Positions 17,425 to 25,057 of a stretch of 64,000 nucleotides of DNA are shown here, one piece after another. The DNA comes from Bradyrhizobium sp. MOS002 (GTDB lineage: Bacteria; Pseudomonadota; Alphaproteobacteria; Rhizobiales; Xanthobacteraceae), in NCBI RefSeq assembly GCF_003020115.1, contig NZ_PYFX01000012.1:92221-156220 (forward strand). Direction: 5' to 3'. The notes below the pieces were generated by a model, which had not been told where the DNA came from, ran no database searches, and was given only the letters and a program-made list of their open reading frames with translations. The position numbers were made by a program, and so were the translations under genes. How positions within the stretch are numbered: position 1 is the first letter of the stretch; every line of letters begins with the position of its first letter.

Positions 17425-17886
17425 TTGATATCGACAAGTCTTGCACGCATTGCTGTCGGCGTCGCAATCGAACGACGCAAAGCGAAGAGCGCGTGGGCCG
17501 ATTTTCTGTGGCGGCCCGTGTCGGTCTTTGCGGGTGTCCCGTCTGCAAAGCCGTGGACTCAGATCGGTGGCGAAGGCGAGGTCGTACTGTTCTATGCAGG
17601 TGACGCCGTGATCGAACTGCATCGTACCGAAACCACCAACTATCGCGAAAATCTGACATCAGGCTCGCCCACGCTATGGGTCAATTTGCGCCCCACCGGC
17701 TCCGAGCCGCCTTATGAACTGCTCGCTGTCACTGCCGATCCGGCTGAGGGCGAGGCGTTTACCGACGCAGGCAGCAATCTGGTTGACGCAGTACCGATGC
17801 CGATTGGCATCTCCGAAATCATCGACGGTTTCATTGCCCAGCACCATGTTGATCGCCCCTTTGTCAAACGGCAGCGCAATCGTTAG
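17425..17886 (+). CDS. DUF3305 family protein, formate dehydrogenase accessory
   Basis: 153 residues from a TTG at 17425 with GGAG 8 nt upstream. It matches the DUF3305 family in the segments VGVAIERRKAKSAWADFLWRP, GDAVIELHRTETTNYRENL and PTLWVNLRP. Small soluble cytoplasmic protein. Members are encoded with periplasmic formate dehydrogenases in proteobacteria, so a maturation role is inferred from context only. It starts the operon DUF3305 > DUF3306 > torD-like, with gaps of 30 and 20 nt. Confidence 0.85.
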   Translation: MISTSLARIAVGVAIERRKAKSAWADFLWRPVSVFAGVPSAKPWTQIGGEGEVVLFYAGDAVIELHRTETTNYRENLTSGSPTLWVNLRPTGSEPPYELLAVTADPAEGEAFTDAGSNLVDAVPMPIGISEIIDGFIAQHHVDRPFVKRQRNR

Positions 17887-17916
17887 CAACCTCAGCGCAG
17901 GACACGAGACAGAACA

Positions 17917-18546
17917 GTGCCAGACCGTAATGCTTTCCTTCGCTGGGTGCGTCTCAAGCAGGCGTCGAAAAGCCGAGACGCCGAATCTGATCCGGCCAGC
18001 AGCGAGCAACCCACCGAGTTAGGGGATGGCAAGGCCGACCGGCCCTTCGATCTCGCTAGCCTGCCGTCAATCGAGTCAATTACCGCTCACACCGACATTA
18101 CGGCGTTCCTGAACACCCGCGTCCCGGTCGAATTGACCCGCGCAGCATTGCGCCGAGCCTGGACAACCGATCCGACGATTCGCGACTTCATCGGGATCGC
18201 GGAGAACCAGTGGGATTTTAATGATCCCAACGCTATTCCGGGATTCGGTCCGCTCGACCCAACGGACAAAATTGCCGATCTTGTCGCGCAGGTTTCGAAG
18301 GGCCTGGAACAGGTCCAGGACGTGCTTGCAGACGTTCCACCGCCGATCGATCCGGTACGGGCAGGCCTCGTCAACTCCGAACAGCCAGCCCTCGAACCAA
18401 CGGCCTCGGCAGTTCGATCGTTACCAGATGATGCCACGACACCGAGGACCGACGATCGGGATGCTGCCAAGCAGGCTGACGGTCTTGCCACAACAGTGTT
18501 GCCCTCACCGCGAGCACGACGTCATGGCAGCGCATTGCCACGCTAG
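17917..18546 (+). CDS. DUF3306 family protein, formate dehydrogenase accessory
   Basis: 209 residues from a GTG at 17917. The core (about residues 40-115) has the DUF3306 pattern: LPSIESITAHTDITAFL, VPVELTRAALRRAWTTDP, and RDFIGIAENQWDFNDP ending in PGFGPL. The N-terminal 40 and C-terminal 80 residues are polar, Pro/Asp/Ala-rich and probably disordered. No catalytic motif. Partner of DUF3305 in the same operon. Its function is unknown beyond association with formate dehydrogenase loci. Confidence 0.85.
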   Translation: MPDRNAFLRWVRLKQASKSRDAESDPASSEQPTELGDGKADRPFDLASLPSIESITAHTDITAFLNTRVPVELTRAALRRAWTTDPTIRDFIGIAENQWDFNDPNAIPGFGPLDPTDKIADLVAQVSKGLEQVQDVLADVPPPIDPVRAGLVNSEQPALEPTASAVRSLPDDATTPRTDDRDAAKQADGLATTVLPSPRARRHGSALPR

Positions 18547-18566
18547 CAGCCTCAAGGAGCGCTTCC

Positions 18567-19148
18567 GTGCGTACTGTCGATGAATTCGACCTTGCCCGAT
18601 CGCAGGAATACGCGCTGTTGGCGACGCTGCTGACGCGCAGCCCGGACGGGGATCTGCTGAGCCGCATCTCCGCACTGCGCGGCGATGCCAGCCCGATGGG
18701 CGTCGCGCACGTTGCGCTGGCCGATGCGGCGCGCCGGACAAATGAGCAGGCGGCGTCGCGCGAGTTCTTTGCCCTCTTTGCAGGATTGGGCAAGGGGGCA
18801 CTCCTGCCTTATGCGTCGCACTACCTGTCCGATACGCTGTATGGCCGTCCGCTCGCGCGGTTGCGGGAAACTCTCGGGGATCTCGGCCTCGAAAAGGCTC
18901 CAGAGCGTACGGAGCCCGAAGACCACGCGGGATTTCTCTGTGAGATCATGGCAGGCTTCGCGGGCGGAAGCATTCCAGCGCCAGCGGGCGCCGAGAGGAT
19001 CTTCTTTGATCAGCATGTTTCACGCTGGATGAGACGTTTTTTCGCTGATCTCGAGCGAGCGAGTTCGGCGGGTTTCTATGCGTCCGTTGGCGCGCTCGGA
19101 CGGACGTTTATCGATATCGAGGCGGAGGCGTTCGCGCTTCCGGGGTGA
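18567..19148 (+). CDS. TorD/DmsD-family redox-enzyme maturation chaperone
   Basis: 193 residues from a GTG at 18567 with AGGAG 8 nt upstream. All-helical protein of the TorD/NarJ type. The family hallmarks are the Tyr-Leu rich N-terminus (RSQEYALLATLLTRSPD), the central FFALFAGLGKGALLPYASHYL and the EPEDHAGFLCEIM motif (the E-P-x-DH signature). Such chaperones bind the Tat signal and help insert the molybdenum cofactor before export; here the client is almost certainly FdhA. Last gene of the DUF3305-DUF3306-torD operon. FdhD and FdhE homologues are not in the window. Confidence 0.9.
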   Translation: MRTVDEFDLARSQEYALLATLLTRSPDGDLLSRISALRGDASPMGVAHVALADAARRTNEQAASREFFALFAGLGKGALLPYASHYLSDTLYGRPLARLRETLGDLGLEKAPERTEPEDHAGFLCEIMAGFAGGSIPAPAGAERIFFDQHVSRWMRRFFADLERASSAGFYASVGALGRTFIDIEAEAFALPG

Positions 19149-19210
19149 ACACGGCGTTTTGTACATGAGATGCACAGATCAGGTGCTACATTGATGCAGG
19201 GATCAACAAC

Positions 19211-19336
19211 ATGCGCGTTTTCACCATTGCTTGTTTCTTCGCCGCCATCGTGGCGCTCGGTGCCGCCGCTGTTCTTGAAACTTTCGTGCAAGAGTCCGCT
19301 GCTACAGCGTTTGCCGAGCCGAGTGCCCGCGTTTAG
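19211..19336 (+). CDS. 41-residue membrane or secreted protein
   Basis: ATG at 19211 preceded by GGGA, stop at 19336. The sequence is a single hydrophobic segment (VFTIACFFAAIVALGAAAVL) followed by a short polar tail (ETFVQES...FAEPSARV). It looks like the one-helix small proteins common in Bradyrhizobium-type genomes. The ribosome site, the sharp signal-like composition and a second similar gene 60 bp downstream support coding. The function is unknown. It follows torD by 62 bp but probably has its own promoter. Confidence 0.55.
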   Translation: MRVFTIACFFAAIVALGAAAVLETFVQESAATAFAEPSARV

Positions 19337-19395
19337 CGGCAATGTTGCTTATTGAAACTTTTTGTTGTCCACATAGGCGAAGTAGGAGACGTTTG

Positions 19396-19605
19396 ATGAC
19401 TCGTTTCTTGGTCGCTTCTTTCGTAGTTCTGGCGGTGATTGTCGCTTCGACCGTAGTCTTTAGAGGGCAACCTCAGTCGGTCGAGTTATCTGCGGCGGCC
19501 ATGCCATCCCTCGCAGAACTGCATGTTATGGCAGGCGTCCATCGACTCCCGGACCAGGATATCGACGATCAATCATTCATTTTCCCCTCCCCCGCTAAGC
19601 AATAG
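19396..19605 (+). CDS. 69-residue secreted or membrane hypothetical protein
   Basis: ATG at 19396 with AGGAG 7 nt upstream. N-terminal hydrophobic helix (FLVASFVVLAVIVASTVVF), then a polar mature part with AAAMPSLAELH and KxxDQDIDDQSFIF-like acidic end (LPDQDIDDQSFIFP). It reads as an exported small protein. No family with known function is recognised. It lies just before the integrase remnant, so it may belong to the flank of a former island. Confidence 0.6.
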   Translation: MTRFLVASFVVLAVIVASTVVFRGQPQSVELSAAAMPSLAELHVMAGVHRLPDQDIDDQSFIFPSPAKQ

Positions 19606-19671
19606 CTTGCCGGTAATCCACGCGTCAGGGCACGAGGCCATGATGTTTGGGGACGGACATAGCCTGCTCCA

Positions 19672-20159
19672 ATTGAGCGCCGAACGATTCTCCAGCTCGC
19701 GATCGTCTTGGCATTGTGGAGCAACGGCAGGGAGACCTGCTGCGACTACCCTGGTCAGCCTACGAAACCCCCTACATTCGCCTTCGGCAATCGAAAGGTG
19801 GCCGGCGGGTCGCGATGCCCGCGGGCGCACCCTTGAGGACCCCGCTCGATGCGACGACCCGTCGGGGGCCACTTATCCTCACGAACACGCTGGGCCGGCC
19901 CGGGACGTCCGATGGCTTTCGCACGTCGTGGGGGAAGACTTGCGAGCGTGCCGGGATCGACGGCCTGACGTTTCATGATCTGCGCGGCACCGCGGTGGTA
20001 CGCTTGGCAATCGCAGGCGCCAGCGTGCCGCAGATCGCAGCAGTCACTGGTCACTCGTTGAAGGACGTCGAAGGTATTCTGGATGCGCACTATCTCGGTC
20101 GCGACATTCAGCTGGCAGAAGCCGCGGTGCTGAAGCTCGAAGCGAGAACAAAACCGTAA
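19672..20159 (+). pseudogene. Truncated, frameshifted tyrosine recombinase (integrase) remnant
   Basis: The last 147 codons (from a GTG at 19716) encode the C-terminal catalytic part of a phage-type integrase: QRQGDLLRLPWSAY, RLRQSKGGRRV (Lys of the beta-hairpin), HDLRGTAVVRLA (His-x-x-Arg) and TGHSLKDVEGIL, then the region of the nucleophile Tyr (DAHYLGRDIQ). Upstream, a different frame reads IERRTILQLAIVLALW, which is the expected preceding helix, so a one-base frameshift lies near 19715. The N-terminal DNA-binding half is absent. It ends 49 bp from the 3' end of tRNA-Lys, the classic position for an integrase next to its attachment site. Inactive as read. Confidence 0.75.
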
Positions 20160-20208
20160 ACGGCGTTCGTTTCGCCGCTTGTTCAAACCGCTAAGTGTTT
20201 GATTTATT

Positions 20209-20284
<76 letters not shown>

Positions 20285-20394
20285 GAAAGGCGGTTAAAAG
20301 CCTTGCGAGGCCGGTCGTTTAGCAAAGCGATCCGGGTCTGGCAAGCGATGGCACGTAAGTTTTCCAAGGGTATGCCAAGGGTCTGCCCACATCC

Positions 20395-20430
20395 CCCAAA
20401 AAAGCGAAAAGCCGCTGGATTCCAGCGGCT
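20395..20430 (-). terminator. Rho-independent terminator of the Spy-like gene
   Basis: On the minus strand the sequence AGCCGCTGG-AAT-CCAGCGGCT (20430-20410) forms a 9-bp stem with a 3-nt loop. It is followed by TTTTCGCTTTTTTGG, a strong U-tract. It lies about 35 bp after the Spy-like stop. Confidence 0.85.
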
Positions 20431-20463
20431 TCGCCAGGGTTGATCGGAGCAACCCTTCAAGGC

Positions 20464-21099
20464 TCAGAGCCGGCCCTCGCGGTCCCGGTCCGGGCCACCG
20501 TCGCGATCGAAACGCTCACGGTGGAAGTGGTCCATACCGCGCTCCATCATGCGGTCCATGCCACGCTCCATGAAGTGGCGGCGCGGGCCGTCTTCGCCGC
20601 CGCCGAACGGGCCGCGGTGGCGGGTCAGCACGGCAAGGCGCCGCTTCTGGCCCTCGTCCAGGGTCTTGTAGAGCGGATCGGCGGCATCGGCGATCTTCTT
20701 CAGGGCCGCCGACGTCGCCCCCATGTCCTCGGCGCGCTGACGCAGGCGGGCGACCGGATCCTCCGGCCTGTCGGCATCCTTGTTGGCGTCCTTATTGGCG
20801 TCCTTGCCGGCATCACCGGGACCGGCATTCATCCGCGCATTGGCGCGGTCGATGCGCAGCTTGGCGAAGTCGCGCACGGCGGCCTCGACCGGCGGCCACA
20901 GCTTTTCCTGGTCGGCGTTGAGCTTCAGCCCGGCATGGACGGCGGCGATCCGCGCGTCGACCATGGCGGCGCGGTCTTCCGGGTTCATGCGGATGTGGCG
21001 CATGTGATCGTGCATCCACGGGCGATGATAGTGGGCATAGACCGCGCCCGAGCCGGCGATGCTGAGCACGGCGATGGCGGCGATGGTGAATTTCCTCAT
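20464..21099 (-). CDS. Spy/CpxP-like LTXXQ-motif periplasmic protein
   Basis: 211 residues from an ATG at 21099 with AGGAG 8 nt upstream. Sec signal (MRKFTIAAIAVLSIAGSGAVYA), then a His-rich start (HYHRPWMHDHMRHI). A helical domain carries the L-x-x-x-Q type motif (LKLNADQEKLWPPVEAAV), a variant of the LTXXQ signature of Spy/CpxP periplasmic chaperones. A Lys/Asp/Asn mini-repeat (DANK x2) interrupts the two helical halves, and the C-terminus is Arg/Asp/His-rich (HFMERGMDRMMERGMDHF), which could bind metal. Probable envelope-stress chaperone. Single-gene unit with a terminator on each side. Confidence 0.8.
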   Translation of the reverse strand: MRKFTIAAIAVLSIAGSGAVYAHYHRPWMHDHMRHIRMNPEDRAAMVDARIAAVHAGLKLNADQEKLWPPVEAAVRDFAKLRIDRANARMNAGPGDAGKDANKDANKDADRPEDPVARLRQRAEDMGATSAALKKIADAADPLYKTLDEGQKRRLAVLTRHRGPFGGGEDGPRRHFMERGMDRMMERGMDHFHRERFDRDGGPDRDREGRL

Positions 21100-21242
21100 G
21101 CGAACTCTCCTCTGGAAGGATGTCGTGAGGATGGGCGCAGCGCGGCTTACGCGCAACTTACAACTTGGACAGGGAGCGCGTCCTTTCCAAGATGTAACGC
21201 TCCTGAATTTTAGTTCAGTCGCAATCGGAAATCATTCGCAAC

Positions 21243-21278
21243 AAAAGGGGCTTCCGCGCCAGGCACGGAAGCCCCTTT
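21243..21278 (-). terminator. Rho-independent terminator after the TRAP binding-protein gene
   Basis: A perfect 13-bp inverted repeat (AAAGGGGCTTCCG at 21244-21256 with CGGAAGCCCCTTT at 21266-21278, 9-nt loop) is followed on the minus strand by TTTTGTTG. It sits 15 bp after the dctP-like stop. Confidence 0.88.
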
Positions 21279-21293
21279 CAACGTCCGTTCAAA

Positions 21294-22298
21294 TCAGTTC
21301 GTCGTGCTCTTTGCTTCCTTCTGGAACTCGTCGATCAGCGGCTGGCCGACGCGGCCTGCGGCGTCCTTGTAGACCGGCTCCATGGCCTTGCGCATCGCCT
21401 CGTCCTGCTCCGGCGTGAGCTTGATGATCTCGCTCTTGCCGCTCTTCCTGATCTCGGCGAGCGCGTCCTCGTTCTCCTTCTGCGACTGCGTATTGTTGAA
21501 GTCGGTCGCTTCCTTCATCGCCTTCGTCAGCTGGTCGCGGATGTCCGCCGGCAAATCGTCCCAGAACTTCTTGTTCACGATCACGACGTAGCCGATGTAG
21601 CCGTGGTTGCTCTCGGTGATGTACTTCTGCACCTCGTGCATCTTCTGGGTATAGATGTTCGACCAGGTGTTCTCCTGCCCGTCGACGACCCCGGTCTGCA
21701 GCGCCTGGTAGACTTCGCCGAACGCCATCACCTGCGGCAGCGAGCTGAGCGCCTTGAACTGGGCCTGGAGCACGCGCGAGGACTGGATCCGGAACTTGAC
21801 GCCCTGATAGTCGGCCGGCGCTACAAGCTTCTTGTTGGCGCTCATCTGCTTGAAGCCGTTGTCCCAATAGGCAAGGCCGGTGATGCCCTTGGAGTCCAGC
21901 AGCTTGAGCAGCCGAAGGCCGAGCGGGCCTTCCGTCACCTTCCGCAGCGTCTTCAGGTCGGGAAGGATGTAGGGCAGATCGAACACCTCGAATTCGCGGA
22001 TGCCGAGCGGGCCAAACTTGGAGTTGGACGGCGCCAGCATCTGCACGCTGCCGAGCTGGAGCGCCTCGAGCTCTTCCTTGTCCTTGTAGAGCGTCGAGTT
22101 CGGGTAGATTTCGACCTTGACCTTGCCGCCGGTGTACTTCTCGGCGAGCTCCTTGAATTTCTCCGACGCCTTGCCCTTCGGGGTGTCGGTGGCCACCACG
22201 TGGCTGAACTTGATGATGATGGGCGACTGGGCCGATGCCGGCCCGGTCAAGCCAAGTGCCAGGACCGCCATGGACGCAGCGATCGCGAAGGTGCGCAT
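21294..22298 (-). CDS. dctP: TRAP transporter solute-binding protein (DctP family)
   Basis: Periplasmic binding protein of a tripartite (TRAP) C4-dicarboxylate-type uptake system. 334 residues with a Sec signal (MRTFAIAASMAVLALGLTGPASA). Family marks are IIIKFSHVVATDTPKGKA at the mature N-terminus, the VEIYPNSTLYKDKEELEAL segment, the substrate-Arg region GVKFRIQSSRV, and the conserved VVDGQENTWSNIYTQK. The DctQ and DctM membrane subunits are not adjacent, so this is either an orphan binding protein or shares subunits encoded elsewhere. It lies downstream of leuA on the same strand but is separated from it by a palindromic repeat and has its own terminator. Confidence 0.92.
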   Translation of the reverse strand: MRTFAIAASMAVLALGLTGPASAQSPIIIKFSHVVATDTPKGKASEKFKELAEKYTGGKVKVEIYPNSTLYKDKEELEALQLGSVQMLAPSNSKFGPLGIREFEVFDLPYILPDLKTLRKVTEGPLGLRLLKLLDSKGITGLAYWDNGFKQMSANKKLVAPADYQGVKFRIQSSRVLQAQFKALSSLPQVMAFGEVYQALQTGVVDGQENTWSNIYTQKMHEVQKYITESNHGYIGYVVIVNKKFWDDLPADIRDQLTKAMKEATDFNNTQSQKENEDALAEIRKSGKSEIIKLTPEQDEAMRKAMEPVYKDAAGRVGQPLIDEFQKEAKSTTN

Positions 22299-22429
22299 AA
22301 TCTCTCCCTTTTGTTATTTGGGCCACCCGGCGCGGGGGGCCGATCCTTATGCAGGTTGCATCAATAGCGGCTGGGAGGCGGAGCCGCTATTGGCCCTTAG
22401 CAGGGCAGGTATTCGCCGCCACATGCAGA

Positions 22430-22508
22430 GTCATTCCGGGGAAGTCCGTTAGGACCTAACCCGGAATCCCGAGATTCCGGGTTCTCGCTTCGCGAGCCCC
22501 GGAATGAC
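22430..22508. repeat. Nested palindromic intergenic repeat (REP-like)
   Basis: An outer pair, GTCATTCCGGGG (22430-22441) with CCCCGGAATGAC (22497-22508), encloses an inner pair, AACCCGGAATC (22458-22468) with GATTCCGGGTT (22473-22483). A small CTCG...CGAG hairpin lies at 22484-22496. The composition (cattccgggg ... ccggaatgac) is that of a dispersed repeat seen in Bradyrhizobium-type genomes. It lies 12 bp after the leuA stop and may also end or stabilise that transcript. Confidence 0.75.
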
Positions 22509-22520
22509 GAACTTTGTTCG

Positions 22521-24083
22521 TCAGCTCGCCGCCGCAGTCGTCACCGCGTCGCGCTGACGCTTCATGACGATCTTGTTGAGCGCGCCGAGATAGGCCTTTG
22601 CCGAAGCCACCAGCGTGTCCGGATCCGCCGCGCGCGCCGTCATCGCACGTCCCTCGTGCGACAGCCGCACCGAGACTTCGGCCTGCGCGTCGGTGCCCTG
22701 AGTCACTGCGTGGACCTGGTACAGCTCGAGCTTGGCTTCGTGCGGCACCAGGCGCTTGATGCAGTTGAACACCGCGTCGACCGGGCCGTTGCCCTCGGCC
22801 TCCTCGATCTTGATCTGGCCGTCGACGTCGAGCTTCATGGTCGCGCGCTGCGGGCCATGGGTGCCGGCGATCACGGTCAACGAGGTCAGCTTGATGCGGT
22901 CGTGCGAAGCCGCCATCTCCTCGTCGACCAGCGCCTCGATGTCCTCGTCGTAGATGTCCTTCTTGCGGTCGGCCAGCGCCTTCATCCGTGTGAACGCATC
23001 TTCCAGCTGGTTCGGGCCGAGCTTGTAGCCCATCTCCTCCAGCTTGTGCACGAAGGCGTGGCGGCCGGAATGCTTGCCCAGCACCAGCGAGGACTGCTTG
23101 AGGCCGACCATCTCGGGCCGCATGATCTCGTAGGTCGAGGCGTCCTTCAGCACACCGTCCTGATGGATGCCGCTCTCATGCGCGAACGCGTTGCGGCCGA
23201 CGATCGCCTTGTTGTACTGCACCGGGAACGAGGTCGCCGCCGACACCACCTTCGAGGCGCGGGTCAGCTGCGTGGTGTCGATCTTGTTCCAGTAGGGGAA
23301 TTTGTCGTTGCGCACGTTGATCGCCATCACGATCTCTTCCAGCGCGGCATTGCCGGCACGCTCGCCGATGCCGTTGATGGTGCACTCGACCTGACGCGCA
23401 CCGCCGACGACGCCGGCCAGCGAGTTCGCCACCGCCATGCCGAGATCGTTGTGGCAGTGCACGGAGAACACCGCCTTGTCCGAGTTCGGCACGCGCTCGA
23501 TCAGCGTCTTCATGAAGTGGGTGTATTCGTCGGGCGTGGTGTAGCCGACGGTGTCAGGAATGTTCACCGTGGTGGCCCCGGCCTTGATGACGGCTTCGAC
23601 GATGCGGCACAGATAGTCCATCTCGCTGCGGGTGCCGTCTTCGGCCGACCATTCGACGTCGTCGATCTGGTTGCGGGCGCGCGCGACCATGGCAACCGAA
23701 GTCTCGAGCACCTGCTCCGGGGTCTTGTTCAGCTTCACCCGCATATGCAGCGGCGAAGTCGCGATCACGGTGTGGACGCGGCCGCGCTTGGCGAATTTCA
23801 CCGCTTCGGCGCAGCGATCGATATCGGCGGGATGCGCGCGCGACAGACCTGCGATGATAGCGTTCTTGGAGCGGCGGCCGATCTCGCTGACCGCCTGGAA
23901 GTCGCCCTCGGAGGTGATGGGAAAGCCGGCCTCGATGACATCGACGCCCATATCATCCAGCATCTCGGCAACCTCGAGCTTCTCCTCGAAGGTCATGGTG
24001 GCGCCGGGGCATTGCTCGCCGTCGCGCAGGGTGGTGTCGAAAATGATGACGCGGTCCTTGTCGGACTTGTTCACGGGGGCCAT
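22521..24083 (-). CDS. leuA: 2-Isopropylmalate synthase (LeuA)
   Basis: First committed enzyme of leucine synthesis: condenses acetyl-CoA with 2-ketoisovalerate. 520 residues from an ATG at 24083 with AAAAGGAAA upstream. The TIM-barrel domain carries DTTLRDGEQCPG near the N-terminus, the divalent-metal ligands in HCHNDLGMAVANS, and the flexible NGIGERAGNAALEEI motif. FAHESGIHQDG and LGKHSGRHAF follow. The C-terminal allosteric (leucine-feedback) domain spans about residues 385-510. It is a single transcription unit preceded by a leader peptide and alternative hairpins, so attenuation by leucyl-tRNA level is likely. A long open frame on the opposite strand is a shadow. Confidence 0.96.
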   Translation of the reverse strand: MAPVNKSDKDRVIIFDTTLRDGEQCPGATMTFEEKLEVAEMLDDMGVDVIEAGFPITSEGDFQAVSEIGRRSKNAIIAGLSRAHPADIDRCAEAVKFAKRGRVHTVIATSPLHMRVKLNKTPEQVLETSVAMVARARNQIDDVEWSAEDGTRSEMDYLCRIVEAVIKAGATTVNIPDTVGYTTPDEYTHFMKTLIERVPNSDKAVFSVHCHNDLGMAVANSLAGVVGGARQVECTINGIGERAGNAALEEIVMAINVRNDKFPYWNKIDTTQLTRASKVVSAATSFPVQYNKAIVGRNAFAHESGIHQDGVLKDASTYEIMRPEMVGLKQSSLVLGKHSGRHAFVHKLEEMGYKLGPNQLEDAFTRMKALADRKKDIYDEDIEALVDEEMAASHDRIKLTSLTVIAGTHGPQRATMKLDVDGQIKIEEAEGNGPVDAVFNCIKRLVPHEAKLELYQVHAVTQGTDAQAEVSVRLSHEGRAMTARAADPDTLVASAKAYLGALNKIVMKRQRDAVTTAAAS

Positions 24084-24120
24084 TTGAATTTCCTTTTGAG
24101 CTTTTGCGCCGACAGTCTTC

Positions 24121-24197
24121 TGGGCGCTTGAGGTGTCCGGTGATCTCGACCAACCCCTGAGCGCCCAGGCGCATGGCGCCCAGCCGGCCCTCAGGGG
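24121..24197 (-). promoter_or_regulatory. Alternative hairpins of the putative leuA attenuator
   Basis: On the minus strand, just after the leader-peptide stop, CCCCTGAG (24197-24190) can pair with CTCAGGGG (24161-24154), closing a G+C-rich hairpin. The downstream part of that hairpin (CTGGGCGCTCAGG, 24167-24155) can instead pair with CCTCAAGCGCCCAG (24133-24120). The two pairings are mutually exclusive, the usual layout of an attenuator. No U-tract follows the second hairpin, so the mechanism could be Rho-dependent or act on translation of leuA. Confidence 0.5.
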
Positions 24198-24310
24198 CAA
24201 GTAAGAAGAAGCCCGCCAATCAGGAGGGTGGGCAGCAGCGCGGCCGGGATCGTGGCGGCGGCCAGAGCCACCTCCCCCGAAATCCCATCGATTTGGCCGC
24301 GAATCAGCAT
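24191..24310 (-). CDS. Leucine-rich leader peptide of leuA (39 residues)
   Basis: ATG at 24310 with AAGGG 7 nt upstream; TGA at 24193-24191. The peptide has 11 Leu, nine of them after residue 16, clustered as LLPTLLIGGLLL just before the stop. The gene lies 107 bp upstream of the leuA start on the same strand, and its stop overlaps the first arm of the attenuator hairpins. Ribosome stalling on Leu codons under leucine starvation would change the RNA folding. This is the expected architecture for alphaproteobacterial leuA attenuation. Too short to be found by ordinary gene callers. Confidence 0.6.
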   Translation of the reverse strand: MLIRGQIDGISGEVALAAATIPAALLPTLLIGGLLLTCP

Positions 24311-24518
24311 TGCCAGACCCTTTTGAGCCCTCAATCCTCGGTCAAAACCGTTGACGGTTGGTTGCCGGGGAGGCTCGATGCGCCGTTTCTAGACGAGAAA
24401 TGGCAACAACTGCAACGCCAAAAGATGGACAGAAGGGCTGACATGATCGCAGCGCCGGATGCGTGGAAGGACCCGGTGCCGGGTGTTTGGCCGACCGAAC
24501 GCCGGCAAGGCGGTCAAG

Positions 24519-24782
24519 CTACGCGGTGCGGCGAGCGCGAGCCCTGCTCTCCCAGCGGTTCAGCATCTGACCGAGCTCGCCGGTGCCGACCGGCGTAGCC
24601 GTGCCGGCGATCGCGATCTCGTTGGTGTTGGCCGGTGCGTTTGCACTGAGCCAATCCGGCTCGCTGTACTCACGCCAGCGGCGCGCCTCGGCTCGCCTTT
24701 TGCGGGAGACGTGTTCGCGGGTGAAATAGCCGGCCGCAAATGCAATCCCGAGCAGCAAAACCAGTACGACGACAGCGACCAC
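24519..24782 (-). CDS. Small single-helix membrane protein, hypothetical
   Basis: About 87 residues from a GTG at 24782, chosen because GGAG lies 6 nt upstream; a TTG at 24839 would give 106 residues. One strong N-terminal transmembrane helix (VVAVVVLVLLLGIAFAAGYF) is followed by a basic juxtamembrane stretch (TREHVSRKRRAEARRWREY) and a polar tail. The positive-inside rule puts the tail in the cytoplasm. No known function. It stands alone between leuA and the phospholipase gene. The region 24311-24518 between it and the leader peptide holds no gene I can support. Confidence 0.55.
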   Translation of the reverse strand: MVAVVVLVLLLGIAFAAGYFTREHVSRKRRAEARRWREYSEPDWLSANAPANTNEIAIAGTATPVGTGELGQMLNRWESRARARRTA

Positions 24783-25057
24783 AGTAAACTCCGACTTACG
24801 CCCCGAATGACGTTCTGCCAGCCTCGCGCGGGAGGTCAAGGCTTGACATGCGAGAGAAACCAGCGGCGCTCGTCCCTTGGGCAGATGAATTGTCGCGCGG
24901 GCCGGCGGAACGCCTCCCGTGTCGGCGTCGCCGTTCCAATACGCAACAATCTCTTGTTGGGGACGACATTATCAAGCTTGACATGGATTGCATTTTGATC
25001 AGGCTACAATCATTGAGAGAATGACGTTCGTTATTTCGTCGAGCACGGATTGCGATC

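Noticed and set aside
22656..24131. 491-codon plus-strand frame opposite leuA
   Set aside because: Antisense shadow of a well-conserved LeuA.
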